Assembly: GCF_005795905.1 (NCBI RefSeq)
Contig: NZ_VAWE01000001.1
Location: 744,001-808,000, forward strand
Direction of reading: 5' to 3'
DNA: 64,000 nt
Source of the DNA: Streptomyces marianii
GTDB taxonomy: Bacteria > Actinomycetota > Actinomycetes > Streptomycetales > Streptomycetaceae
In this document: piece after piece, positions 18,408-26,873 of the stretch
Layout: every line of letters starts with the position of its first letter
Position numbering within the stretch: the stretch's first letter is position 1
The notes under the pieces: model-generated
Told to the model about the DNA's origin: nothing
The model's database searches: none
What the model saw: only the letters and a program-made list of their open reading frames with translations
Program-made: the position numbers and the translations under genes

Positions 18408-19844
18408 ATGGCACGGCTCCGGGTGGGGCAGGGCGTATTGCGCCGCAAGCCCATCGAACAGATCCAGGAGGGCGCTCCGAGCGAGCAGCTCACCAGAACG
18501 CTCGGCCTCTGGCAGCTCACCGCGATCGGCGTCGGCGGCATCATCGGCGCCGGCATCTTCGCCCTGGCGGGAGCGGTGGCCCACGACCGGGCCGGACCCG
18601 CGGTGGTGGTGTCGTTCCTGATCGCGGGTGTGGCGAGTGCCGCCGCGGCCTTCTCGTACGCGGAGTTCGCCGGCCTGATCCCGAAGGCGGGCTCGGCGTA
18701 CACGTACGGGTACGCGGTGCTCGGCGAGTTGGCGGGGTGGTTCATCGGCTGGGACCTGCTGCTGGAGTACACGGCGATCGTCGCGGTGGTCGCCATCGGG
18801 ATCTCCGGCTACTTCGGCTTCCTCCTGGGACAGCTGGGGCTCGATCTGCCCGCGTGGATGCTGGGCGCGCCGGGCACGGGTCCCGGGCACAAGGTCGACC
18901 TCTTCGCGATGGTCCTGTGTCTGTTCATCGCCTGTCTGCTGACGCTGGGCATCAAGAACGCGGCCCGTTTCGAGACGATCGTGGTGGTGCTGAAGGTCCT
19001 GGTCGTGCTGCTGGTGATCGCGGTCGGCTTCTTCCACATCGACACGGCGAACTACACCCCGTTCTTCCCGTTCGGGGTCGGCGGGGCCGTCACGGGGGCG
19101 GCGACCGTCTTCTTCGCTGTGTTCGGCTACGACGCCATGTCCACGGCCGCCGAGGAGTCCAAGGACGCACAGCGGCACATGCCCAAGGCGATCATCCGCT
19201 CGCTGGCGATCTCGATGGTGCTCTACGTGCTGGCCTGCCTGGTGCTGACGGGTATGCAGAACTACAAGGAGATCGATCCGGAGAGCGGCTTCTCGACGGC
19301 CTTCAAGGCGGTGGGATTGGAGAGTCTGGCCAACGTCATCGCGATCGGCGCCGTCATCGGGATCCTCACGGTGATGTTCACGTTCATGCTGGGCGTGACG
19401 CGCGTGTGGTTCTCGATGAGCCGGGACGGACTGCTGCCACGCTGGTTCGCGAAGACGCACCCCACGCGGCACGTGCCCGTGCGGGTGACGTGGATCGTCG
19501 GTGCCGGCTCCGCGCTGATCGCCGGCCTCCTGCCGATCGGCGAGGCCGCCGAGCTGACGAACATCGGCATCCTGCTGGCCTTCGTGGTGGTGTGCCTCGC
19601 GGTGATCGTACTGCGCTACCGGCAGCCCGACCTGCCGCGGACGTTCCGCTGCCCGGGCATGCCGTTCGTTCCGGCGATCGGCGTGGTGTTCTCCCTCTGG
19701 CTGATCACGTTCCTGGACCCGCAGACCTGGGTCCGGTTCGCGGTGTGGCTCGTGGTCGGGCTGATCATCTACTTCGCCTACTCGTACCGGCACTCGAACC
19801 TCGCGGGGGAGGAGTCCGCCGGGCCGGCGGAACCGAACGGGTGA
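18408..19844 (+). CDS. APC-superfamily cationic amino-acid permease
   Basis: 478 residues with about 12 membrane helices. The family signature at the first helix, IGVGGIIGAGIFALAGAVAH, is intact, and AAFSYAEFAGLIPKAGSAYT follows as helix 3. It is closest in feel to the CAT/YfnA branch, which imports basic or branched amino acids with protons; substrate not assigned. The C-terminus is short and polar. GAGGTGTCTC precedes the ATG. It follows the broken USP gene; downstream 258 bp separate it from an ECF sigma gene. Confidence 0.92.
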   Translation: MARLRVGQGVLRRKPIEQIQEGAPSEQLTRTLGLWQLTAIGVGGIIGAGIFALAGAVAHDRAGPAVVVSFLIAGVASAAAAFSYAEFAGLIPKAGSAYTYGYAVLGELAGWFIGWDLLLEYTAIVAVVAIGISGYFGFLLGQLGLDLPAWMLGAPGTGPGHKVDLFAMVLCLFIACLLTLGIKNAARFETIVVVLKVLVVLLVIAVGFFHIDTANYTPFFPFGVGGAVTGAATVFFAVFGYDAMSTAAEESKDAQRHMPKAIIRSLAISMVLYVLACLVLTGMQNYKEIDPESGFSTAFKAVGLESLANVIAIGAVIGILTVMFTFMLGVTRVWFSMSRDGLLPRWFAKTHPTRHVPVRVTWIVGAGSALIAGLLPIGEAAELTNIGILLAFVVVCLAVIVLRYRQPDLPRTFRCPGMPFVPAIGVVFSLWLITFLDPQTWVRFAVWLVVGLIIYFAYSYRHSNLAGEESAGPAEPNG

Positions 19845-19928
19845 CCGTGGAGTGTCGCGCGCCGGACGTACTCGTGACGGCCCCTCCCCGTCCGGCGCCG
19901 TCCCACCGGATGCGCGGCCGTCGCGAGC

Positions 19929-19962
19929 ACGTCCGGCCGACCGTCCGGCCGACCGTTCGGCG
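19929..19962. repeat. Short 12-bp direct repeats
   Basis: CGTCCGGCCGAC occurs twice head to tail, with a third degenerate copy, in the gap between the permease and sigma genes. No function is evident; the rest of the gap shows nothing recognisable. Confidence 0.6.
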
Positions 19963-20102
19963 CACCACTCGCCGCTCTGTGCGACCGCTCGTCGCACACC
20001 CGTGCTCGACACCTGTCCCTCCGCTCGCCGTTGCGCTCGTATACGCCACGAAGCACACGGAGCACCGACCCCCCGGAAGATCCTGCGGAAAGGGAGCCGA
20101 CG

Positions 20103-20639
20103 ATGACGACGGCGACGACCGACGAGCGGGCCCTGGCGGAGCTGCAGCGCGAACACGGTCCCGCCCTGCTGAGCTTTCTCGTCGGCCTGACGTACGGGGA
20201 CCGACAGCGTGCGGAGGACCTACTGCAGGAGACCCTGCTCAGGGCCTGGCAGCACCCCGAGGCGTTCGACGCGCCGTACGAGTCGATGCGGCCGTGGCTC
20301 TTCACCGTCGGACGGCGCCTCGCGATCGACGCGCGCCGCTCGCGGCTCGCGCGGCCGGCGGAGATCGGGGACGGCGTACTGGCCGCGACGCCGGACCCCT
20401 CCGACGTGACGGACCGGGCGGTCGCCGCGCTCGACGTGCGGGCCGCGGTCAGGTCGCTGAGCCCCGAGCACCGTGCCGTACTGGTGCAGATCTACTTCCA
20501 GGGCCGCAGCGTGGCCGAGGCCGCCCGAGCGCTCGGTATCCCGCAGGGCACGGTCAAGTCCCGTTCGCACCACGCGTTGCGCGCCATGGCCCGCGGTCTG
20601 CCGGGCTACAGCAGGAGGTCGCTCTCCTCGGCGGCGTGA
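20103..20639 (+). CDS. ECF-family RNA polymerase sigma factor
   Basis: 178 residues starting MTTATTDERALAELQ, with AAGGGAG before the ATG. Region 2 is clear: LLSFLVGLTYGDRQRAEDLLQ then ETLLRAWQHPEAFD and MRPWLFTVGRRLAIDARRSR. Region 4 has LSPEHRAVLVQIYFQGRSVA and LGIPQGTVKSRSHHALRAM. It directs RNA polymerase to an alternative promoter set. No anti-sigma gene is adjacent; zinc-finger anti-sigma-like proteins lie 6-7 kb on, too far to assume a pair. A strong hairpin follows. Confidence 0.92.
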   Translation: MTTATTDERALAELQREHGPALLSFLVGLTYGDRQRAEDLLQETLLRAWQHPEAFDAPYESMRPWLFTVGRRLAIDARRSRLARPAEIGDGVLAATPDPSDVTDRAVAALDVRAAVRSLSPEHRAVLVQIYFQGRSVAEAARALGIPQGTVKSRSHHALRAMARGLPGYSRRSLSSAA

Positions 20640-20745
20640 GCCGCCCGCCCTCCTTGTGCCCACGAGACGGCGCCTCCGGCGACCGCCCGTCCCAGCGGAG
20701 CTCGGAACGACGGCCCGCCCGGTCGTCGCGGGCCGCTCCCGGCGC

Positions 20746-20785
20746 GGCGCCCCTCGTGCCGCACCGGTGCCGCACGAGGGGCGCC
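20746..20785 (+). terminator. Hairpin terminator after the sigma factor gene
   Basis: Perfect 14-bp arms GGCGCCCCTCGTGC and GCACGAGGGGCGCC around a 12-base loop, about 107 bases after the stop. Confidence 0.75.
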
Positions 20786-20991
20786 GGTGCGAGCACCGTC
20801 GGACACGGGCCGGTCACTTCCGCCCCCGGATTCCCACAGGGCACCTGTCCTCCCTGGTGCCACGTTCACAGGCGACCGGATTCGAAACCACCCGTTCGAG
20901 TTGAGTAAAGAGGAACCGTGACACGTGTCTTCAGGTGGAGGCTCGTCGTCGAGACCCGTGCCCGAACACGTCCCGGGAGAAGGTGGAGAGA

Positions 20992-21510
20992 GTGCGGCCC
21001 GAGAGTACGAACGGCACCAGCGGAGGCGGTCTGGCAGTCCCCATGGCATGGCTGTGCGCCGAGTACCTCGCCGACGAGGTGCTGCGCACCGGCGGTCTGG
21101 TGGAGCCGGGTTCACTGGAGTACAGAGCCGGCCGGGCGACGCTGGCGCTGACGGTCCACCTCTGCGGCGCCGAGGACGGCCCGGCCGGTGTCCCCACCGC
21201 GTCACGGCTGGACGAATGGCTGTCCGTCACGGCCTACGGCCATCCGTGGCAGGAGTGGGTGCGCGACCGCATGGCCGAACGGGAGACGTTCGACCGGGAC
21301 GTCCCCGGCACGGACCCCGATCTCGCCCTGGCCCGCGACACCTGGGGATGGCTGGAGCGGACCGAACTCCTCGCCGCCGATCTGGGCGACACCGACCCGT
21401 GGCACCCGGCCCTTCCGGTGGACCCGGCAGCCGGCGAGAACGCCCAGGTCTGGACGCCGGCCTGGCGTCTCGGTCTCCCGCTGGGCCATCTGGCCATCCA
21501 TCTGTACTGA
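20992..21510 (+). CDS. Conserved-type hypothetical protein
   Basis: 172 residues from GTG 20992, chosen because GGTGGAGAGA lies just ahead; an ATG at 20935 would extend it with a basic stretch. No signal peptide or membrane helix. Acidic and tryptophan-rich, with phrases MAWLCAEYLADEVLRTGG, LDEWLSVTAYGHPWQEWVRD and a C-terminal LGLPLGHLAIHLY. I do not recognise the family. The 352-bp gap before it holds the sigma-gene terminator, and the region after it is a microsatellite. Coding character (third-position GC, even composition) supports a real gene. Confidence 0.65.
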   Translation: MRPESTNGTSGGGLAVPMAWLCAEYLADEVLRTGGLVEPGSLEYRAGRATLALTVHLCGAEDGPAGVPTASRLDEWLSVTAYGHPWQEWVRDRMAERETFDRDVPGTDPDLALARDTWGWLERTELLAADLGDTDPWHPALPVDPAAGENAQVWTPAWRLGLPLGHLAIHLY

Positions 21511-21620
21511 GCTCTTCCCTGGAGTACCGACGCCGTCCCGGAGGTACCGGCCCCGTCCTCGAGCGCGTCCGCCGTCGGCCTCCGCCCCTGCCGCTCCCCG
21601 GTGCGGCCCGGCGCGTCCGC

Positions 21621-21704
21621 ACCGCACCTCACCGCACCTCACCTCACCTCACCGCACCGCACCGCACCGCACCGCACCGCACCGCACCGCACCGCACCGC
21701 ACCG
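21621..21704. repeat. Pentanucleotide microsatellite (ACCGC/ACCTC)n
   Basis: About 17 units of five bases: six mixed ACCGC and ACCTC units, then almost eleven pure ACCGC units (21651-21704). The array ends two bases from the histidine kinase stop codon at 21707. Perfect pentanucleotide arrays of this length are uncommon in bacterial chromosomes. Confidence 0.93.
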
Positions 21705-21706
21705 GC

Positions 21707-22918
21707 TCAGGTTGCGCCCGCGTTCTTGTGCACGCCCGCGCGGTACTTGGGGATGCGCACGGTGATCTTCATTCCCGCCCCGACACCCGTCTCGATGACC
21801 AGTCCGTGGGCGTCCCCGTACACCTGACGCAGCCGCTCGTCGACGTTGGAGAGACCGATGCCGGAGGGGCGGTCGGCCTCCCGTGCGAGGATCCGACGCA
21901 GTTCGGCCGGGTCCATGCCGATGCCGTCGTCCTCGATCGTCACCACCGCCTCCGAGCCCGCGTCCTGGGCGGAGAGGGAGATCCGGCAGGTCCGACCGGT
22001 GTCCTCGAGACCGTGCTTCACCGCGTTCTCGACGAGCGGCTGGAGGCAGAGGAACGGCATTGCGACCGGGAGGACTTCGGGCGCGATCTGGAGTGTCACC
22101 TTCAGCCGCTCGCCGAAGCGGGCCCCGGCGAGGGCGAGGTACTGCTCGATGCAGCGCAACTCGTCGGCGAGATGGGTGAAGTCGCCGTGCCGGCGGAAGG
22201 AGTAGCGGGTGAAGTCGGCGAACTCGAGCAGGAGTTCCCGCGCCCGTTCCGGGTCGGTGCGGACGAAGGAGGCGATGGCCGCGAGCGAGTTGAAGATGAA
22301 GTGCGGGGAGATCTGGGCGCGCAGGGCACGGATCTCGGCCTCGATGAGCCGGGTGCGGGAGCGGTCGAGCTCGGCCAGTTCCAGTTGGACGGAGACCCAG
22401 CGGGCGACCTCGGTGGCGGCCCGTACGAGGACCGCCGACTCCCCCGTGCCGTAGGCGACGAGCGTGCCGAGCACGCCCTCCTCCCCGGTCAGCGGGGCGA
22501 TCACGGCCCAGCGGAGCGGGCACTCCGCGTCGTCGCAGCCGGTACGGACGCTCTGGCTGCGACCGGATTCGAGGACGTCGCCGACGCGGTGCATCACGCG
22601 CTCCCGGTGATGGTCCGCGCCGATTCCGTCCCAGGCGAGGACGGTCTCCCGGTCGGTGAGGCACAGCGCCTGGGTGCCGAGCAGCGAACGCAGCCGGCGG
22701 GCCGCCCTGCGCGCGGTGTCCTCGGTGAGCCCGGCGCGCAGCGGCGGCGCGGCGAGGGAGGCGGTGTACAGGGTGTGGAAGGTGGCCCGTTCGACCGGCG
22801 TGCCGAGGTCCGGCCCACTGCCGGCCCCGCGGCCGGCCGTCACCCTGCCGAGGGCGAAACCGGCGGCGAGCAGTACGGCCGCGGCCGCGCCGAGTGCCGC
22901 CAGCGCCGTCCCGGTCAT
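21707..22918 (-). CDS. LytS-type sensor histidine kinase
   Basis: 403 residues. One N-terminal membrane helix (ALAALGAAAAVLLAAGFAL), a GAF-like sensor region (about 50-190) with cysteines in RTGCDDAECPLRW that might bind a metal or sense redox, then the His_kinase domain with the phospho-acceptor in LRAQISPHFIFNSLAAI and an HATPase_c with LQPLVENAVKHGLED and PSGIGLSNVDERLRQVYG. This is the LytS/YehU class that partners LytTR regulators. It overlaps the symporter gene by four bases (ATGA) and its regulator is encoded 2.6 kb upstream on the same strand, so the transporter and sensor are one unit. Confidence 0.92.
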   Translation of the reverse strand: MTGTALAALGAAAAVLLAAGFALGRVTAGRGAGSGPDLGTPVERATFHTLYTASLAAPPLRAGLTEDTARRAARRLRSLLGTQALCLTDRETVLAWDGIGADHHRERVMHRVGDVLESGRSQSVRTGCDDAECPLRWAVIAPLTGEEGVLGTLVAYGTGESAVLVRAATEVARWVSVQLELAELDRSRTRLIEAEIRALRAQISPHFIFNSLAAIASFVRTDPERARELLLEFADFTRYSFRRHGDFTHLADELRCIEQYLALAGARFGERLKVTLQIAPEVLPVAMPFLCLQPLVENAVKHGLEDTGRTCRISLSAQDAGSEAVVTIEDDGIGMDPAELRRILAREADRPSGIGLSNVDERLRQVYGDAHGLVIETGVGAGMKITVRIPKYRAGVHKNAGAT

Positions 22919-24648
22919 CGCTGTGCTCCTTCGTGCTGCGGCCGGCCGACGAGGTCCTCCGGCAGATGGAGGCGGGTGAGGATGGCGGCGGCGCCGGGAG
23001 GTATGTGGCGGGGCGTCGCCAGCGACACCAGGATCATGGTGAGGAAGCCGAGCGGCACGGACCAGACGGCCGGCCAGGCCATGAGCGTGTGCGGCCACCC
23101 CTCGGGCGCGAGTCCGGCCCGGGTGGCCATCACGGCGGTCAGTGCTGCTCCGCCGCCGGTGACCAGTCCGGCCGCGGCGCCCGGCGGGGTCAGTCCGCGC
23201 CACCAGATGCCGAGGACGAGCAGCGGGCAGAAGGACGACGCGGAGACGGCGAAGGCCAACCCGACGGCGTCGGCGACCGGCACGTTGGTGGCGACGACGC
23301 TGACGGCGAGCGGCACCGCCATGGCGAGGACGGTCGCGAGCCGGAAGTGGCGTACACCGCGCGAGGGCAGGACGTCCTGGCTGAGGACCCCGGCGACGGA
23401 CATGGTGAGCCCGGACGCGGTGGACAGGAAGGCGGCGAACGCGCCGGCCGCGAGGAGCGCGCCGAGCAGATCGCCCGCGAGTCCGCCGACCATCCGTTCC
23501 GGCAGGACGAGCACGGCGGCGTCGGCGTCGCCGGTCAGGGCGAGTTCCGGAGCGTAGATCCGGCCGAGGGCCCCGTACACGGGAGGCAGCAGGTAGAAGG
23601 CGCCGATCAGGCCCAGGACCACGAGGGTGGTGCGGCGCGCCGCGCGGCCGTTGGGGCTCGTGTAGAAGCGGACGGCGACGTGCGGCAGGCCCATGGTGCC
23701 GAGGAAGGTGGCGAGTATCAGGCCGTACGTGGCGTACAGCTGGTAGCCGTCGCGCCCGCCCGCGAGGGGCTGGGACCAGCCGGCGGGGTCGGCGCCGGTG
23801 GACGCCCGTTCGGGTATGTCCGCACCCGGAGGGAAGGTGAGAGTGGTGCCCGACTCCACCTGGTGGGTGCCCTCGTCGAGGGTGGTCCGACCCCCCTCGT
23901 GGCGGGTGCCGTCGATCGTGCCGGTCACCCCGACGGACAGCGGTGCGTCCAGTTCGATCCGTACGGTGGCGTCGAGCCGGACCTCCGTGTGCTCGCGCAG
24001 GACGGCGGGCGCGTCGAAGCGCGCCCGGGGCGCGTCGTCCCCGGCCCAGGCGGCGACGAGGAACAGGGCGGGGACCAGCAGCGCCGTCAGCTTCAGCCAG
24101 TACTGAAACGCCTGTACGAAGGTGATGGAGCGCATCCCGCCCGCGGCGACGGCGCCCGTGACGACGACGGCGACGAGGAGCCCACCGAACCAGTCGGGGG
24201 CGCCGGTGAGGATCTCCAGGGTCAGTCCCGCGCCCTGGAGCTGGGGCAGCAGATAGAGCCAGGCGATGCCCACGACGAACAGGCTGGCGAGGCGCCGCAC
24301 CGCGGGCGACTCGAGCCGCGCCTCGGCGAAGTCCGAGAGCGTGTACGCGCCCGAGCGCCGCAGCGGAGCGGCGACGAGGACGAGCAGCACGAGATAGCCC
24401 GCCGTGTAGCCGACCGGGTACCAGAGCATGTCGGGGCCCTGGAGGAGCACCAGCCCGGCGATGCCGAGGAACGAGGCGGCGGACAGGTACTCGCCGCTGA
24501 TGGCGGCGGCGTTCAGCCCGGGGTTGACGGTGCGTGAGGCGACGTAGAAGTCGGAGGTCGTCCGGGAGATGCGCAGGCCGAGGGCGCCGATGAGGACGGT
24601 CGCCAGCACCACCGAGGTCACGGCCGCCACCGCGTAGGTCTGGTTCAC
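22915..24648 (-). CDS. SSS-family sodium:solute symporter (ActP/MctP-like)
   Basis: 577 residues with about 13 membrane helices. SSS landmarks are SRTVNPGLNAAAISGEYLSA, ASFLGIAGLVLLQG, LLPQLQGAGLTLEIL, and GLPHVAVRFYTSPNGRAARR. A non-membrane insertion of about 120 residues (roughly 215-330; RFDAPAVLREHTEVRLDAT to GADIPERAS) rich in charged and Thr residues lies between helices, as in some actinobacterial ActP relatives. Likely substrate is a small monocarboxylate such as acetate, pyruvate or lactate, inferred from its DUF485 partner and LytS/LytTR neighbours, which in other bacteria control pyruvate and carboxylate uptake. Confidence 0.9.
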   Translation of the reverse strand: MNQTYAVAAVTSVVLATVLIGALGLRISRTTSDFYVASRTVNPGLNAAAISGEYLSAASFLGIAGLVLLQGPDMLWYPVGYTAGYLVLLVLVAAPLRRSGAYTLSDFAEARLESPAVRRLASLFVVGIAWLYLLPQLQGAGLTLEILTGAPDWFGGLLVAVVVTGAVAAGGMRSITFVQAFQYWLKLTALLVPALFLVAAWAGDDAPRARFDAPAVLREHTEVRLDATVRIELDAPLSVGVTGTIDGTRHEGGRTTLDEGTHQVESGTTLTFPPGADIPERASTGADPAGWSQPLAGGRDGYQLYATYGLILATFLGTMGLPHVAVRFYTSPNGRAARRTTLVVLGLIGAFYLLPPVYGALGRIYAPELALTGDADAAVLVLPERMVGGLAGDLLGALLAAGAFAAFLSTASGLTMSVAGVLSQDVLPSRGVRHFRLATVLAMAVPLAVSVVATNVPVADAVGLAFAVSASSFCPLLVLGIWWRGLTPPGAAAGLVTGGGAALTAVMATRAGLAPEGWPHTLMAWPAVWSVPLGFLTMILVSLATPRHIPPGAAAILTRLHLPEDLVGRPQHEGAQR

Positions 24649-24670
24649 CGGTCGTCCCCCACTGGCGGTC

Positions 24671-25051
24671 TCAGCGGCCTTCGACGAGCCCGGTGAAGTC
24701 CTCTTCGTTGCGCTCGGCGCGGCGGACGTACCAGCGGGCGGTCAGCCACATCAGCGGGTAGACACCGACCCCGAGCACCACCCACACGAAGGGCTCGGGC
24801 GAGGAGAAGGAGCCGAGGACGGCGGCCGGGAAGGCGAAGAGCAGTGGGAGCGTGCCGACGAGGACGGCCAGCGTGCCCAGCGCGTACAGGGCGGCACGCA
24901 GCTGGCTGCGCATCAGGGAGCGCACGTAGACCGCGCCGATCGTGGTCTGCTCGCTGATCTCCGAGTGGGCGGGGGCGTGTCCGGGGCGGCGGCGGGTGCC
25001 GCGGGGCACGCCCGTGACGACTTCACGGCGGGGTGGCTGTGCTGCAGACAT
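24671..25051 (-). CDS. DUF485 small membrane protein (symporter partner)
   Basis: 126 residues: a basic, proline-rich cytoplasmic N-terminus, then two membrane helices (ALYALGTLAVLVGTLPLLFAF and FVWVVLGVGVYPLMWLTARW) and a short acidic tail ending NEEDFTGLVEGR. DUF485 genes usually sit directly before acetate/monocarboxylate symporter genes, as here (22 bp), and are thought to help the transporter. First gene of the DUF485-symporter-kinase unit; its promoter is in the 458-bp gap upstream. Confidence 0.88.
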   Translation of the reverse strand: MSAAQPPRREVVTGVPRGTRRRPGHAPAHSEISEQTTIGAVYVRSLMRSQLRAALYALGTLAVLVGTLPLLFAFPAAVLGSFSSPEPFVWVVLGVGVYPLMWLTARWYVRRAERNEEDFTGLVEGR

Positions 25052-25509
25052 CGGCGTCCGCTCCCGGCGTTCTCTCGGCGGCTCGTACGGGACGGCCGCT
25101 CACTGCGACGGGCGGCCTGCCCGCAAGGGTCGTTGGAGTCTACGCAGGTGGGGCGAGGCAGGGATAGGCGCCGGGGGTCTCGGCGCGATCTCACCGGGGC
25201 GCCGGTCCGGGGTACGGCTCGGCCGGCGGGGCAGGCTCTCCCGTCGCCCACGACTGCGGGAGAGCCGCACCGCCCGGCTTCCCCGGAGCGAGGCGTCCGG
25301 CGCGGTTGTCGGGGCCCGGCTCGCCGCCACGCGGCGAACTCGCCCTTCCCGAGCGCGACCGGATTCCGCGGTGGAGCCGGGTCACATCCACTGTGCGGCG
25401 TCCGTCCGGGCCCCGGGGAGACTCGCGTCGTTGGCACAGCGGTTTCCCCACCGGCGGCACACGGCGCGTCCTCGGCGGTCGCCGCCGTGGGGCCACGGAG
25501 GGGCGGCGG
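25052..25509. other. Intergenic region with no supported gene
   Basis: It separates the response-regulator gene (ending at 25510) from the DUF485 gene on the same strand and should contain the promoter of the transport unit. Long open frames in several registers are GC artefacts. No clear operator repeats or RNA structure were seen. Confidence 0.5.
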
Positions 25510-26367
25510 TCAGCCCCGGGCGTGGCGCATCAGCAGCTCCCGCAGCTGACGGGCGTGGCGGCGGCTCACGGCGAGTTCCGCCGCGCCCACGCGGACGGTC
25601 GTGGCACCCGCGTCCAGTCGGAGTTCGTCGATCCGGCCGAGGGCCACGAGGTGGCTGCGGTGTATCCGGACGAAGCCGCGGGACGCCCAGCGCTCCTCCA
25701 GCGTGGAGAGGGGGATCCGGACGAGATGACTGCCGTCGGCCGTGTGCAGCCGCGCGTAGTCGCCCTGAGCCTCGACGTAAGCGATCTCGTCGATGGGGAC
25801 GAACCTGGTCACGCCACCGAGTTCGACGGGGATCTGCTCGGGCGCGGTGCCCGGTGCGGTCGACCCGGTGACCAGGGGACCGGTGGCGGCGGAGCCCGCC
25901 CGGTCCGGGGCCGGCCCGCCCGCCGCGCCCGCGTCCGCGCCGGCCACCGGCGGGGACTGCCGGGCACCGCGCGCCGCGGCGGTCAGATCGCTGACCCGGC
26001 GGACGGCTTCGGCGAGCCGTTCTCTGCGCACCGGCTTGAGGACGTAGTCGACGGCCTTGAGGTCGAACGCCTGCACGGCGAAGCCCTCATGGGCCGTGAC
26101 GAACACGATCAGCGGCGGCCTGGCGAACTCCGAGAGCAGCCGGGCGACGTCGAGCCCGGTGAGCCCCGCCATGTGGATGTCGAGGAAGACGACGTCGATG
26201 CCGTCGCCGCCGTCCGGTCCCGCGTCCAGCGCCCGGCTGATGCGGCGCAGCGCCTCCGTGGCGTCGGTGGCACCGTCCGCGCTGCGCACCCGCGGGTCGG
26301 ATCGCAGCAGGTACAGCAGTTCCCCCAGCGCCGGCTTCTCGTCGTCGACGGCAAGTACGCGCAGCAT
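25510..26367 (-). CDS. LytTR-family response regulator
   Basis: 285 residues from ATG 26367 (a GTG six codons earlier is possible). Receiver domain 1-125 with the acidic pair VDDE, phospho-acceptor Asp about 63 in VVFLDIHMAG, and the conserved Lys in DYVLKPVRRER. A long Ala/Gly/Pro linker (about 140-185) leads to a LytTR DNA-binding domain: IAYVEAQGDYARLHTADG, IPLSTLEERW and GFVRIHRSHLVAL. It is the natural partner of the LytS-type kinase at 21707-22918 and probably controls the symporter unit between them. It follows the small zinc-finger protein gene by 48 bp. Confidence 0.94.
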   Translation of the reverse strand: MLRVLAVDDEKPALGELLYLLRSDPRVRSADGATDATEALRRISRALDAGPDGGDGIDVVFLDIHMAGLTGLDVARLLSEFARPPLIVFVTAHEGFAVQAFDLKAVDYVLKPVRRERLAEAVRRVSDLTAAARGARQSPPVAGADAGAAGGPAPDRAGSAATGPLVTGSTAPGTAPEQIPVELGGVTRFVPIDEIAYVEAQGDYARLHTADGSHLVRIPLSTLEERWASRGFVRIHRSHLVALGRIDELRLDAGATTVRVGAAELAVSRRHARQLRELLMRHARG

Positions 26368-26415
26368 GCTGCGGATTTTAGGCACGGGCCGCCCGTGCGG
26401 CCACGGGCGTGTCCA

Positions 26416-26664
26416 TCACCTCGTCCACCGGGCGCGGCCGCCGGTCCCTCCCGACCCGGCGGCTCCGGTGCCGAAGGAGTCGTCCTCCGCACACGCCGCC
26501 CGCAGCTCCTGGGCGTCGGCCATGCCGAGGTACGTGGCACGGCACCGGTGGCAGTGGGTGAGGTGCCCCGCCACCCGGGCCTCCTCGTGGGGGACGAGCA
26601 CACCGAGGACATACGCGCCGAGCAGCGGCTCCACATGAGGACTGCCGGAAGGTCGCCCGGTCAT
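26416..26664 (-). CDS. Small zinc-finger (zf-HC2) anti-sigma-like protein
   Basis: 82 residues from ATG 26664; GTG 26691 would add nine residues. The segment EEARVAGHLTHCHRCRATYLG carries the H-x3-C-x2-C core of ZAS/zf-HC2 anti-sigma factors, after PLLGAYVLGVL, the usual first helix. There is no membrane helix, so it would be a soluble anti-sigma or sensor. No sigma gene is adjacent. It sits just upstream of the LytTR regulator gene and is divergent from a second, membrane-bound ZAS protein whose first 35 residues look related, which hints at duplication. Confidence 0.7.
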   Translation of the reverse strand: MTGRPSGSPHVEPLLGAYVLGVLVPHEEARVAGHLTHCHRCRATYLGMADAQELRAACAEDDSFGTGAAGSGGTGGRARWTR

Positions 26665-26873
26665 ACGGACGCCCGAATCTCCACCGTTCACCCACCCATT
26701 CTGACGGTCCTCTCCATAACTCCGCGCCAGAGTCGCAGCACTGCACGACCCGGTCGCACTTTCCCCTTCCGCCGCTGAGCACGGCACTGCTCCGCTGCGT
26801 ATTCCAGGGCGACACCCACGGTGCATACGCCTCGTATGCACCGTTCGTAGCCGACGAGCCGAAGGATTGGTCC

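Noticed and set aside
21621..21704. CRISPR or iteron origin
   Set aside because: Five-base simple repeat; no initiator gene or DnaA boxes nearby.
21188..23557. 789-codon plus-strand open frame through the microsatellite and opposite the kinase
   Set aside because: Shadow of the kinase; contains repeat-derived RTAPH residues only.
22915..24648. Proline permease PutP assignment
   Set aside because: DUF485 partner and ActP-type landmarks fit monocarboxylate symporters better.
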